From Anthropogastromicrobium sp963626545 (GTDB taxonomy: Bacteria; Bacillota; Clostridia; Lachnospirales; Lachnospiraceae), in NCBI GenBank assembly GCA_963626545.1, contig CAVFYJ010000043.1, positions 1 through 25,723 of the forward strand: a DNA stretch of 25,723 nt, in the 5' to 3' direction. Shown one piece after another: positions 6,026-13,388 of this stretch. The translations under genes were made by a program, and so were the position numbers. The notes beneath the pieces are model-generated. The model ran no database searches, was not told the DNA's origin, and saw nothing but the letters and a program-made list of their open reading frames with translations. Numbering within the stretch: position 1 is the stretch's first letter; every line of letters starts with the position of its first letter.

Positions 6026-7960
6026 ATGAATGAAAATGTGAAAATTGTGTTTGGCCTTTTGGGTGGTCTTGCGCTGTTTTTGTATGGCATGAACGGCATG
6101 AGTGACGCTCTCCAGAAGACAGCTGGCGACAAGATGAAGAAAATCTTAAGCTTCCTGACAAAGAATCCAATTATGGGAGCACTCGCCGGAGCACTGGTAA
6201 CAGCCGTTTTGCAGAGTAGTTCCGCGACAACGGTTATGGTAATCGGTTTTGTAAGCGCAGGACTCATGAGCTTGCCGCAGGCGATTTCTGTTATTTTCGG
6301 TGCAAACATCGGAACCACGATGACCGCACAGCTGATGGCATTTAAGATCAGTGATTACATCTATCCGCTTATCTTCATCGGATTTATGATGAATTTTGTC
6401 TGTAAGAAAGAGCAGTTAAAAAATATTGGTCTTGTCATTTTCTCATTTGGTATCCTGTTCGAAGGTATTGAGATCATGGGCAGTGTTATGAAGCCACTCG
6501 CAGGAAGTGCGATCTTTGTTGATTTAATGGCAAAGGTAAAGGAAGTTCCAGTACTTGGTGTTGCACTCGGAACCGTTATGACACTTGTTGTACAGAGTAG
6601 TTCCGCGACCATTGCCGTGTTACAGAATTTTGCCTCACAGGCGGGACCCGATGGTGTAACGAGTGTTATGGGTCTGGCAGGCGCGATCCCGATTCTTCTT
6701 GGTGATAACATTGGTACCACCATCACTGCACTGTTAGCCTCCATCGGACAGTCTAAGAATGCAAAGAGAACGGCACTGGCGCACAGTGTTTTTAATATCA
6801 CTGGTAGTATTTTGTTTATGTTTTTCCTCCCTGTATTGACGCGTTTTGTGCAGTTCATTTCTCCGAAGGGAAACGAGGTCGATGTCATTTCCAGACAGAT
6901 CGCAAATGCGCATACAACCTTTAATGTAGTTTGTACGCTGATTTGGCTGCCATTAATTCCGGTTATGGTAAAGATTGTTATGACCATTATTCCTGGTGGC
7001 GACAAGAAGTCTTATGACGGTCCAGTAAGTGTGCTGGAGGAGGGCGTAATTGCACAGCCAGCAGCAGCTCTTTTTCTTGTATCGGAAGAGCTTGACCATA
7101 TGGCAGAGGTAGGAAGTAACCTGTTAACATCCCTTAAGGAAAGCTTTGATGCAGACAAAGCAACAAGTGAAAAGGCAAAAACTCAATACAAAAAATACCG
7201 CAGACAGGCGGTAAGGATGGAGAGTGATCTTTCCTCCTATGTAACCAAGATGCTTTCAAGCGGAAATCTGACGCAGCATCAGTCAGGTCTGGCCGCAGGA
7301 TTATTGTATGTTTCGAATAATATCGGACGTATCGCAGATCGCTGCGAGGAGATTGCCAATGTACACGATAAAATTTTGATGGACAAGCGTTCCTTCTCAG
7401 ATGCGGCAACCGGCGAATTACAGGACTGTATCGAGATTTCCAGAAAGCTGTTTGATCGCGCAATCCGTTCCGTAAAAGATGGCGATCTAGACCGTGCTCG
7501 TACCGTCGTTAAGAAAAAGAATAAGATGCGTAAAGCACAGAAGCAGTTAAAGCGTGCGCATATTGCGCGTGTCAACGAGGGTCTTTGCGATGCATCCATG
7601 ACCGAAGATTACTCGGCAATCATGTATAGCTTAGACCGAATTGTGGATAATTGTGTAAGCATCGCCGAGGAGACACTTGATCATATCGCCTTTGTCAATC
7701 TGTCTGAAGATGAGAAGGAAGAACTGGCACAGAGCGCTGAAAGCATACAGGCAAATGCACACAAAGAGTCACACGGACAGAGTGAGGCGAAGATGCAGCA
7801 GGAGAATGCAGCAGCAAAAGAGCCGCAAACAGCGAAAGCCGATGCCAAAGCAGCGGATGCTGAGATTGAAGAGATTGCCGAGGAAGGTACTGCGGATATT
7901 ATCGCCGAGATTGATGCAGAGGAAACACAGGAAGATAATAAGAGTACCAATTTGACTTGA
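6026..7960 (+). CDS. Na+/phosphate cotransporter (NptA/PNaS type) with PhoU-like domain
   Basis: A membrane symporter of 644 residues that takes up inorganic phosphate with Na+. The two transport repeats each carry a QSSSAT motif (63-68 and 190-195), followed by GANIGTT (92-98) and GDNIGTT (about 224-230). After the membrane part (to about residue 330) comes a cytosolic helical PhoU-like domain (about 350-560), then an 80-residue Ala/Glu-rich, probably disordered, acidic tail. ATG at 6026 is used because gggggagga (6012-6020) lies just upstream; the open frame begins earlier but reads as leader. A PhoP box and structured leader precede it, so phosphate-starvation induction is likely. Part of the family may instead serve in phosphate-efflux or sensing roles. 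Confidence 0.92.
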   Translation: MNENVKIVFGLLGGLALFLYGMNGMSDALQKTAGDKMKKILSFLTKNPIMGALAGALVTAVLQSSSATTVMVIGFVSAGLMSLPQAISVIFGANIGTTMTAQLMAFKISDYIYPLIFIGFMMNFVCKKEQLKNIGLVIFSFGILFEGIEIMGSVMKPLAGSAIFVDLMAKVKEVPVLGVALGTVMTLVVQSSSATIAVLQNFASQAGPDGVTSVMGLAGAIPILLGDNIGTTITALLASIGQSKNAKRTALAHSVFNITGSILFMFFLPVLTRFVQFISPKGNEVDVISRQIANAHTTFNVVCTLIWLPLIPVMVKIVMTIIPGGDKKSYDGPVSVLEEGVIAQPAAALFLVSEELDHMAEVGSNLLTSLKESFDADKATSEKAKTQYKKYRRQAVRMESDLSSYVTKMLSSGNLTQHQSGLAAGLLYVSNNIGRIADRCEEIANVHDKILMDKRSFSDAATGELQDCIEISRKLFDRAIRSVKDGDLDRARTVVKKKNKMRKAQKQLKRAHIARVNEGLCDASMTEDYSAIMYSLDRIVDNCVSIAEETLDHIAFVNLSEDEKEELAQSAESIQANAHKESHGQSEAKMQQENAAAKEPQTAKADAKAADAEIEEIAEEGTADIIAEIDAEETQEDNKSTNLT

Positions 7961-7962
7961 AT

Positions 7963-7979
7963 TTTACATTCGGTTTACG
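7963..7979 (+). promoter_or_regulatory. Second Pho-box-like repeat pair
   Basis: tttaca (7963-7968) and tttacg (7974-7979) are again exactly five bases apart, and ttgact (7952-7957) stands one 11-bp period further upstream. It begins two bases after the cotransporter stop and lies upstream of the small membrane protein gene. The third repeat is poor and no clear -10 follows, so it is weaker than the box at 5796. Confidence 0.4.
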
Positions 7980-8143
7980 GTAGTGTGATAGCAGCGCATG
8001 CGCACACGGAGTATATTGATGTCAGAAAGAGAAACAAACAGCTGTGAGCAACAGCGGTGACTGCAAACGCAAGAATTGCAACATGCAATCAATGTAAATC
8101 TAGCAGTCGCGTTCATAGGCGAAAGCCGGAATGAGAGGCAGTT
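7980..8143 (+). other. Leader before small membrane protein gene
   Basis: No gene is visible. It holds a perfect 10-bp palindrome gcgcatgcgc (7994-8003), and a stem in which gactgc (8059-8064) pairs with gcagtc (8103-8108). That layout resembles the leader of the cotransporter gene: Pho-type repeats, then a closing stem, then a ribosome site (gagagg, 8132-8137). No terminator separates the two genes, so cotranscription is also possible. Confidence 0.35.
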
Positions 8144-8389
8144 ATGAAGATGACATCAATGTGGTACGCAATCAATAGCGCAGATATAGAAAGAACAACA
8201 AAGAATCAGTTATTTGTTGGCATTAACATTTTTGTATGGGCAGCAATCGCATTTATCCTGTGTCTGATCGGTGGCGCGGTTCAAGGTTCCTTCGATGTAG
8301 GATGGCGTTTCCTAACATTCTTAATCACAGGTTACAGTGCCGTGATCATGGGATTTTTCAGAAGTGTCTTTTACCTTCTTAGAAAGTAA
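8144..8389 (+). CDS. Small membrane protein, function unknown
   Basis: Encodes 81 residues: a polar N terminus (1-23), a hydrophobic helix at about 25-46, and a second at about 55-75 ending FYLLRK. It is therefore a two-pass membrane protein. ATG at 8144 has gagagg 6 nt upstream; a second ATG two codons later is possible. It follows the Na+/Pi cotransporter and a Pho-box-like repeat pair and is closed by a terminator at 8427, so it forms its own unit or the end of the phosphate unit. I do not recognise the family. A role tied to phosphate transport is only a guess from position. Confidence 0.75.
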   Translation: MKMTSMWYAINSADIERTTKNQLFVGINIFVWAAIAFILCLIGGAVQGSFDVGWRFLTFLITGYSAVIMGFFRSVFYLLRK

Positions 8390-8426
8390 CCGATCTTATT
8401 ACAAAATAAAGTAAATAAAAGCAGCA

Positions 8427-8460
8427 GGCTCAGCCGGGAATCCGGTCTGGGCCTTTTGTT
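8427..8460 (+). terminator. Intrinsic terminator after small membrane protein gene
   Basis: ggctcagccgg (8427-8437) pairs with ccggtctgggcc (8442-8453) across a gaat loop, with one bulge and a G-U pair, followed by ttttgtt. It closes the phosphate-linked unit. Confidence 0.8.
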
Positions 8461-8487
8461 ATTGCTCGATGAGCTTCCTAGTAGCAC

Positions 8488-8516
8488 TTTACACAAGTTA
8501 AATTATGTGATAGGAT
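8488..8516 (+). promoter_or_regulatory. Sigma-A promoter for rsmH
   Basis: TTTACA (8488-8493), 17-nt spacer, TAGGAT (8511-8516) with TGA directly before the -10. Start of transcription near 8523 would leave a leader of about 58 nt. There is no repeat of the hexamer at 11-bp period, so it is not a Pho box. Confidence 0.5.
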
Positions 8517-8580
8517 AAAAAAGTATTGGCTTTATTTAAAGAATTGATTTTAACATGAGTAGGAAGGAATAAAAACACCT

Positions 8581-9684
8581 ATGGAAAATAAAGAAAAAAA
8601 TCAGGAAACGCACTTAGAAAACGCTGTACAAACCGAGCATAAAAGGCGTGTGCGCTACAAAGGAAAATATCCGCGAAAATTTGAGGAAAAATATAAGGAA
8701 CTTCAGCCAGAAAAATATAAGGATACCGCAGAGCATATCATTCAGAAGGGCAATACGCCGGCCGGAACACATCGCCCGATCTGTGTCGAGGAAATTCTTT
8801 CATTTTTGGATGTACAGCCGGGACAAGTAGGTGTGGATGCTACACTTGGCTATGGCGGTCACACGCAGAAGATTTTGGATTGCTTAAAGGGAGAGGGTCA
8901 TCTGTATTCGCTCGATGTAGATCCGATTGAGTCTGCAAAGACCGAGAAGCGTCTGAGAGAGCAGGGTTACGGCGAGAATGTCTGGAGTGTATGTTTGATG
9001 AACTTTGCAAACATCGCTGATATCGAGAAAAAGGCAGGAAAGCTTGATTTTGTTCTTGCTGATCTGGGTGTTTCCTCGATGCAGATCGATGATCCGAAGC
9101 GCGGTTTTTCATTCCGTGAGGATGGACCGCTTGATCTTCGTTTAAACCCACAGGCAGGTGTCCCAGCATCCGAGCGTCTGAAAGAAATGGATGCAGAGGA
9201 GATTGAAGGCATGCTCTTTGAAAATTCAGATGAGCCATTAGCCAAGGAAATTGCGCGTGCGATCATGTCTGCAAGAAAAAAGAAACAGCCGATCGAGACA
9301 ACCAGTCAACTTCGCGAGATCGTCGAGCAGGTTGTACTGCGCACAAAGCCAGAAAATCCAAAGGAAGCAGTAAAAAAGACCTGCCAGCGCGTGTTCCAGG
9401 CGCTTCGAATCGATGTTAATAGCGAGTTTGAGGTACTGGATTCTTTCTTAGAGGCGTTGCCTCATATCCTAAAGCCGGGCGGTAAGGCAGCTATTTTGAC
9501 TTTCCATTCTGGAGAAGACCGTATGGTAAAGAAGTCGTTTCAGTATTATTCGAGAGAGGGCATCTACAGTGAGATTGCAAAGGATGTCATTCGCCCATCC
9601 GCAAAGGAATGTGCATCCAACCCGAGAGCACGTTCTACCAAGTTTCGCTGGGCAGTTCGCTCAGATGCATCGCTTGGAGAATAA
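8581..9684 (+). CDS. RsmH-like 16S rRNA (cytosine-N4) methyltransferase, extended paralogue
   Basis: An S-adenosylmethionine-dependent methyltransferase; family members modify C1402 of 16S rRNA at the ribosomal P site. The core begins near residue 62 with HRPICVEEIL, then DATLGYGGHT (SAM binding), LADLGVSSMQIDDPKRGFSF, DGPLDLRLN, CQRVFQALRIDVN and TFHSGEDR, ending NPRARSTKFRWAV. At 367 residues it is about 50 longer than usual because of a basic N-terminal extension (1-60). Several signature positions differ from canonical RsmH: LRLN instead of MRMD, GHT for GHS, FHSGEDR for FHSLEDR. It is not beside mraZ/ftsL and is probably a second copy. ATG at 8581 has aggaagga 12 nt upstream. It forms an operon with the lipoprotein gene 5 nt downstream. 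Confidence 0.88.
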   Translation: MENKEKNQETHLENAVQTEHKRRVRYKGKYPRKFEEKYKELQPEKYKDTAEHIIQKGNTPAGTHRPICVEEILSFLDVQPGQVGVDATLGYGGHTQKILDCLKGEGHLYSLDVDPIESAKTEKRLREQGYGENVWSVCLMNFANIADIEKKAGKLDFVLADLGVSSMQIDDPKRGFSFREDGPLDLRLNPQAGVPASERLKEMDAEEIEGMLFENSDEPLAKEIARAIMSARKKKQPIETTSQLREIVEQVVLRTKPENPKEAVKKTCQRVFQALRIDVNSEFEVLDSFLEALPHILKPGGKAAILTFHSGEDRMVKKSFQYYSREGIYSEIAKDVIRPSAKECASNPRARSTKFRWAVRSDASLGE

Positions 9685-9689
9685 CGCAG

Positions 9690-10577
9690 ATGAAAACAAA
9701 AGTAAGAACGATAAGAATTCTGTTAGCGGCAGCACTGTTTGTACTTTGCCTGTCGACAGCTGGATGCAGTGCAGTAGAAAAAAAGCTTGATCCTGTTTAT
9801 CAGGCACTTTTGCAGGATGATTCGGCACTGAAAAACGAACAAGAAAAGCAACCAGAAACGAAACATCAGACAACAAATGAGGCTGTCGAATCCTCGTCTG
9901 AGGTGTCAAAAGAGAACACGCAGGAACACGAAGAATTGTCTACTGCTGTTCTGGCAGGAACTGTAACAGTCGATGAGGCAAGCAGTTTATCGGGAGCAAA
10001 ACGTCTTCCTGGGGACAAAAAGATTTTGCTGACGGGCGACTCTAGAACGGTGTGCCTATATTGTTCTCAGATTTATGATGAGACCGAGTATCCAAAACAT
10101 GTTTTCTACAACATTGATGAAGCGACCTTTACCGGCTACACAAACGAGAGCATTGTCGTGGCAAAGGGCGGCGAGGGCTGCAGCTGGATGCGTGCAGTTG
10201 GAGTCCCGAATGCGTTCTCACATTTAGACGAAGCCGATGCGCTTGTCATCTGGTTTGGTGTCAATGATTTGCATGTGTTTGCCGATTATATCAATTATGT
10301 CAATGGACTTGTGCAGCAGTATGACATTCCAATTTATTATATGACGATTGGACCGTGTAACGGAAAATGGGAGAATAAAAACAGCGAAGTCCTTGCATTT
10401 AATTCTGCACTTACACAGATGCTTGATCCGTCCGTAACGATTATTGATGCATATAGTTACATTAAGGACGGACTGGATAATGGCTTGTTTGCGACAATGG
10501 ATGGACTTCACTACGATTACAATACCAGCAGGGCAATTTACGACTATATGGTAGAGCAGGTTGAGCTGTCACGGTAG
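9690..10577 (+). CDS. SGNH/GDSL-family hydrolase lipoprotein
   Basis: A predicted surface lipoprotein of 295 residues. It has a basic start (KTKVRTIR), a hydrophobic signal and the lipobox STAGC with Cys near residue 24, then a Glu/Gln/Ser-rich linker to about residue 105. The hydrolase domain shows the SGNH blocks in order: GDSR (nucleophile Ser), GGEGCSW (Gly), FGVND (Asn) and DGLHYD (catalytic Asp and His). The likely activity is ester hydrolysis, for example deacetylation of a cell-wall or exported polysaccharide; the substrate is unknown. ATG at 9690 has ggaga (9676-9680) 9 nt upstream and follows the rsmH stop by five bases, so the two are cotranscribed. A strong terminator follows. Confidence 0.85.
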   Translation: MKTKVRTIRILLAAALFVLCLSTAGCSAVEKKLDPVYQALLQDDSALKNEQEKQPETKHQTTNEAVESSSEVSKENTQEHEELSTAVLAGTVTVDEASSLSGAKRLPGDKKILLTGDSRTVCLYCSQIYDETEYPKHVFYNIDEATFTGYTNESIVVAKGGEGCSWMRAVGVPNAFSHLDEADALVIWFGVNDLHVFADYINYVNGLVQQYDIPIYYMTIGPCNGKWENKNSEVLAFNSALTQMLDPSVTIIDAYSYIKDGLDNGLFATMDGLHYDYNTSRAIYDYMVEQVELSR

Positions 10578-10588
10578 TATAAAATACT

Positions 10589-10624
10589 GAGGGGATTGAT
10601 TAAAAAACATCAATCCCCTCTTTT
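10589..10624 (+). terminator. Strong intrinsic terminator of rsmH-lipoprotein operon
   Basis: gaggggattgat (10589-10600) and atcaatcccctc (10609-10620) form a perfect 12-bp stem with an 8-nt A-rich loop and a TTTT tail. Confidence 0.93.
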
Positions 10625-10649
10625 CATCTGGCATAATTTTGTGTATACT
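10621..10649 (+). promoter_or_regulatory. Promoter candidate for NSS transporter
   Basis: TTTTCA (10621-10626) and TATACT (10644-10649) are 17 nt apart; the -35 overlaps the T-tail of the terminator. The 15-mer ttttgtgtatactat (10637-10651) recurs exactly at 12185-12199 ahead of the ZIP gene, which supports a promoter role for it. Confidence 0.4.
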
Positions 10650-10706
10650 ATTACATGACTTTGAGTAGTTAGAAATTATTATGTAAAAAAGGAAGGAAAC
10701 ACAAAA

Positions 10707-12095
10707 TTGAGTACAAACGAAAACAAAAAAGGAAAAGGCCCTAGAAGCAGCTTTTCCGGCAAGCTTGGCTTTGTTCTGTCGGCGGCAGGTGCATCTGTAG
10801 GTTTGGGTAACATCTGGCGCTTTCCGTATCTTGCAGCAAAATATGGCGGAGGAATTTTTCTTCTGATTTATATTTTACTAGCGCTGACCTTTGGTTACAC
10901 GATGATCGTCGCGGAGACCTCCATCGGCCGAATGACGAAAAAGAGTCCAGTAGGCGCGTTTGCTTCTTTTGGAAAAGCAAAATGGCTGTCGTTTGGCGGC
11001 TGGATCAATGCGATCATTCCGATTCTGATTGTGCCATATTATTCCGTAATCGGCGGCTGGGTTATCAAATATCTGGCTGAGTATGTGATGGGACATGCAG
11101 AAGCACTCGCAACAGACGGTTATTTTTCTTCATTTATTTCTAGTGGCGCAACTACAGAGATTTGCTTTTTGATCTTCGTATTTATTACCTTATCGATCAT
11201 TTTTGCAGGTGTGCGAAATGGAATTGAGCGTGTATCAAAGTTTATGATGCCGATCCTTGTTGTGCTGTCTGTTGTGATTGCAATCTATTCGGTCAGCAGA
11301 CCGGGTGCGCTGGCAGGTGTAAAGTATTTTCTGATTCCGAATATAGAAAACTTTTCATGGATGACGGTTGTATCGGCAATGGGACAGATGTTTTATTCGC
11401 TGTCCATTGCGATGGGTATTCTGATCACATTTGGCTCCTACATGAAAAAAGACGTGTCGATCGAGGGTTCAACAGAAAATGTCGAGATCTTTGATACCGC
11501 GATTGCGATCATGGCAGGATTGATGATCATCCCGGCAGTATTTGCGTTCTCTGGCGGCGATCCAGACGCACTCCAGGCAGGTCCGGCGCTGATGTTTATC
11601 ACGCTTCCGAAGGTATTTGCGGGTATGGGCTTTGGAACGGCAGCAGGCATTTTGTTCTTCTTACTCGTATTGTTTGCGGCTGTCACCAGCTCCATTGCAT
11701 TGACTGAGAGTGCAGTTTCTACATTCGAGGATGAGCTTGACTGGAATCGAAAGAAGGCAACACTTGTGCTTGCAGTGATCATGGTATCGCTTGGAACCCT
11801 GTCCTGCCTTGGCTATGGCCCGCTTGCAAACGTAACGATTCTTGGCATGCAATTTCTTGATTTCTTTGATTTTCTGACAAACTCTGTTATGATGCCAATC
11901 GCAGCGATCATGATCTGTCTGCTGGTATCAAGAGCAGCTGGAGTCAAGGCAGTTGAGGCTGAAGTTTTGCACGGAGAGGGCACCTTCCGCAGAAAGAAGA
12001 TTTTTTGTGTGATGATCAAGTATCTTTGCCCGATCTTTGCAGCGATCATTCTGATCAGTTCCGTTGCAAATGCATTCGGATGGATTTCCATGTAA
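10707..12095 (+). CDS. Neurotransmitter:sodium symporter (NSS/SLC6) family transporter
   Basis: A Na+-dependent symporter of 462 residues with the LeuT fold, the size of 11-helix bacterial members such as Tyt1 and MhsT. The hallmark GASVGLGNIWRFPY (about 27-40) in helix 1 forms part of the Na+ and substrate sites. Helix 6 carries the unwound SLSIAMGILITFGSY stretch, and helix 8 has AAVTSSIALTESAV. Substrates in the family are amino acids; an aromatic or hydrophobic amino acid is likely but not proven. The start is TTG at 10707, fixed by aaggaaggaa (10689-10698) 8 nt upstream. No in-frame ATG precedes the conserved core at a suitable place. Its own promoter and terminator make it monocistronic. 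Confidence 0.93.
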   Translation: MSTNENKKGKGPRSSFSGKLGFVLSAAGASVGLGNIWRFPYLAAKYGGGIFLLIYILLALTFGYTMIVAETSIGRMTKKSPVGAFASFGKAKWLSFGGWINAIIPILIVPYYSVIGGWVIKYLAEYVMGHAEALATDGYFSSFISSGATTEICFLIFVFITLSIIFAGVRNGIERVSKFMMPILVVLSVVIAIYSVSRPGALAGVKYFLIPNIENFSWMTVVSAMGQMFYSLSIAMGILITFGSYMKKDVSIEGSTENVEIFDTAIAIMAGLMIIPAVFAFSGGDPDALQAGPALMFITLPKVFAGMGFGTAAGILFFLLVLFAAVTSSIALTESAVSTFEDELDWNRKKATLVLAVIMVSLGTLSCLGYGPLANVTILGMQFLDFFDFLTNSVMMPIAAIMICLLVSRAAGVKAVEAEVLHGEGTFRRKKIFCVMIKYLCPIFAAIILISSVANAFGWISM

Positions 12096-12102
12096 TAACT
12101 GA

Positions 12103-12129
12103 GGTGCCCGTATTTGCGGGTGCCTTTTT
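12103..12129 (+). terminator. Intrinsic terminator of NSS transporter gene
   Basis: ggtgcccg (12103-12110) pairs with cgggtgcc (12117-12124), including two G-U pairs, followed by five T. It starts seven bases after the stop codon. Confidence 0.8.
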
Positions 12130-12184
12130 GCGTCCTTTTCTCATTAACGATTTTTCTGCCATTTTTGATTCCACTTTGCCCCTG

Positions 12185-12199
12185 TTTTGTGTATACTAT
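12185..12199 (+). promoter_or_regulatory. -10 region candidate for ZIP gene
   Basis: ttttgtgtatactat is identical to 10637-10651 ahead of the NSS gene and contains TATACT (12192-12197). A good -35 at 16-18 nt is not visible. If used, it would give a leader of about 205 nt holding a possible 24-codon ORF and the 12-bp repeats. Confidence 0.35.
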
Positions 12200-12216
12200 G
12201 AAAGGATACAAAAATC

Positions 12217-12291
12217 ATGAGCAAAGACAAAATGCTGGACAGCAGACGGCAGACTTGTCATCTGTTTGTGTTTTTACGTATGCTGAAATGA
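12217..12291 (+). CDS. Possible 24-residue leader peptide
   Basis: ATG at 12217 opens a frame of 24 codons, beginning MSKDKMLDSRRQ and ending LRMLK, with gaaagga (12200-12206) 10 nt upstream and the candidate promoter just before it. It lies in the leader of the ZIP transporter gene. There is no conserved pattern I recognise and a short ORF can arise by chance, so this is a weak call. Confidence 0.15.
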   Translation: MSKDKMLDSRRQTCHLFVFLRMLK

Positions 12292-12297
12292 AAATAA

Positions 12298-12393
12298 AAA
12301 TTCGGATAAGAATTCAAATGGAAATTCGAATAAGAATTTAAATAGAAACTTAAATAGGAATTCGAATGTGAGTTTGAATATGAACTCGAATAA
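12298..12393 (+). repeat. Eight degenerate 12-bp tandem repeats
   Basis: Eight consecutive 12-mers fit the consensus RAATTCRAATAR: aaattcggataa, gaattcaaatgg, aaattcgaataa, gaatttaaatag, aaacttaaatag, gaattcgaatgt, gagtttgaatat and gaactcgaataa. The period is exact over 96 bases. Because 12 is divisible by three, several frames on both strands stay open as Lys/Ile/Arg/Glu or Phe/Glu/Leu repeats; these are by-products. The array ends 17 bases before the ZIP start and feeds directly into its ribosome site. Confidence 0.9.
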
Positions 12394-12410
12394 GAAAGGG
12401 ATGGTAAATA

Positions 12411-13193
12411 ATGATAGCTTCGATTGCACAGGGATTATTGATCCCGTTTGCAGGAACCTCGCTCGGCTCAGCGTGCGTGTTTTTCCTTCGTAAGACACTG
12501 AATAAACAGATACAGCGTGCGCTGACCGGATTTGCAGCGGGCGTTATGGTAGCAGCTTCGATTTGGAGTCTTTTGATTCCAGCGATTGAGCAGTCCGCGA
12601 GTCTTGGGCGTCTTTCCTTTATCCCAGCAGCAGTGGGATTTTGGATTGGCATTTTCTTTTTGCTTTTGCTTGATCACATCACACCGCATCTTCACATGAA
12701 CAGCAAAGAATCCGAGGGACCAAAGAAAAACTGGTCTCGAACAACCATGATGCTTCTCGCGGTCACGATTCACAACATACCCGAGGGCATGGCAGTCGGC
12801 GTTGTGTACGCGGGCTGGGTAAGCGGCAATTCTAATATTACACTCATGGGCGCACTGGTGCTTTCCATCGGTATCGCAATCCAGAACTTCCCAGAGGGTG
12901 CCATCATCTCCCTGCCGCTTCGCAGTGAGGGAATGAGCCGCCCGAAAGCATTTGTGATGGGCGTGCTGTCTGGTGCCGTAGAGCCGGTGGCTGGTGTACT
13001 TACGATACTTGCGGCAGGAGTCATCGTGCCGGTGCTTCCGTATCTTCTTAGCTTCGCAGCGGGGGCAATGCTGTACGTAGTAGTGGAGGAGCTGATTCCG
13101 GAAATGTCAGAGGGCAGCCATTCCAACATCGGAACGGTCTTGTTCGCAGTGGGATTTTCGGTCATGATGATTCTTGATGTTGCGCTCGGGTGA
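12411..13193 (+). CDS. ZIP family divalent metal transporter (ZupT/GufA-like)
   Basis: An inner-membrane metal importer of 260 residues with eight predicted helices. Helix 4 has HNIPEG (121-126) and helix 5 has QNFPEG (158-163); these form the binuclear metal site of ZIP proteins. The His-containing loop DHITPHLH (88-95) could bind metal on the cytosolic side, and EELIPE lies in a late helix. Zn2+ (also Fe2+ or Mn2+) is the usual substrate. ATG at 12411 has aagaaaggg 10 nt upstream. The leader contains the 12-bp repeat array. No terminator is seen between this gene and addB, and the 195-nt gap has no clear promoter, so read-through is possible. Confidence 0.93.
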   Translation: MIASIAQGLLIPFAGTSLGSACVFFLRKTLNKQIQRALTGFAAGVMVAASIWSLLIPAIEQSASLGRLSFIPAAVGFWIGIFFLLLLDHITPHLHMNSKESEGPKKNWSRTTMMLLAVTIHNIPEGMAVGVVYAGWVSGNSNITLMGALVLSIGIAIQNFPEGAIISLPLRSEGMSRPKAFVMGVLSGAVEPVAGVLTILAAGVIVPVLPYLLSFAAGAMLYVVVEELIPEMSEGSHSNIGTVLFAVGFSVMMILDVALG

Positions 13194-13388
13194 CAGGAAT
13201 CAGAAAGTGACAGAATGGCAAATTATTGTAACCTAGATTAGCGGCGAGACGAGTTGCTTTTACGAGGCGGAACGTTGAAGCGAGCTGCTCAAAATAATGT
13301 ATGATCAAAAAGTGTGTAGTGGGCATCGCTGAAAAGTGACGCCGACAAAACAATCGTCGAGCCGCACTAAAGAAAGGGAAAAAGGAGC

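Noticed and set aside
7681..7950. Long antisense frame opposite the cotransporter C terminus (Ser/Ala-rich)
   Set aside because: A mirror of the Ala/Glu-rich coding tail with biased codons; no start signals.
9609..9689. N-terminal extension of the SGNH lipoprotein by 27 residues
   Set aside because: It overlaps rsmH, lacks a ribosome site and would bury the lipoprotein signal peptide.
12114..12341. Plus-strand frame ending in Lys-Ile-Arg-Ile repeats, and the matching Phe-Glu-Leu frame on the minus strand
   Set aside because: Produced by the 12-bp tandem repeats, whose length keeps frames open; they cross a terminator and promoter.
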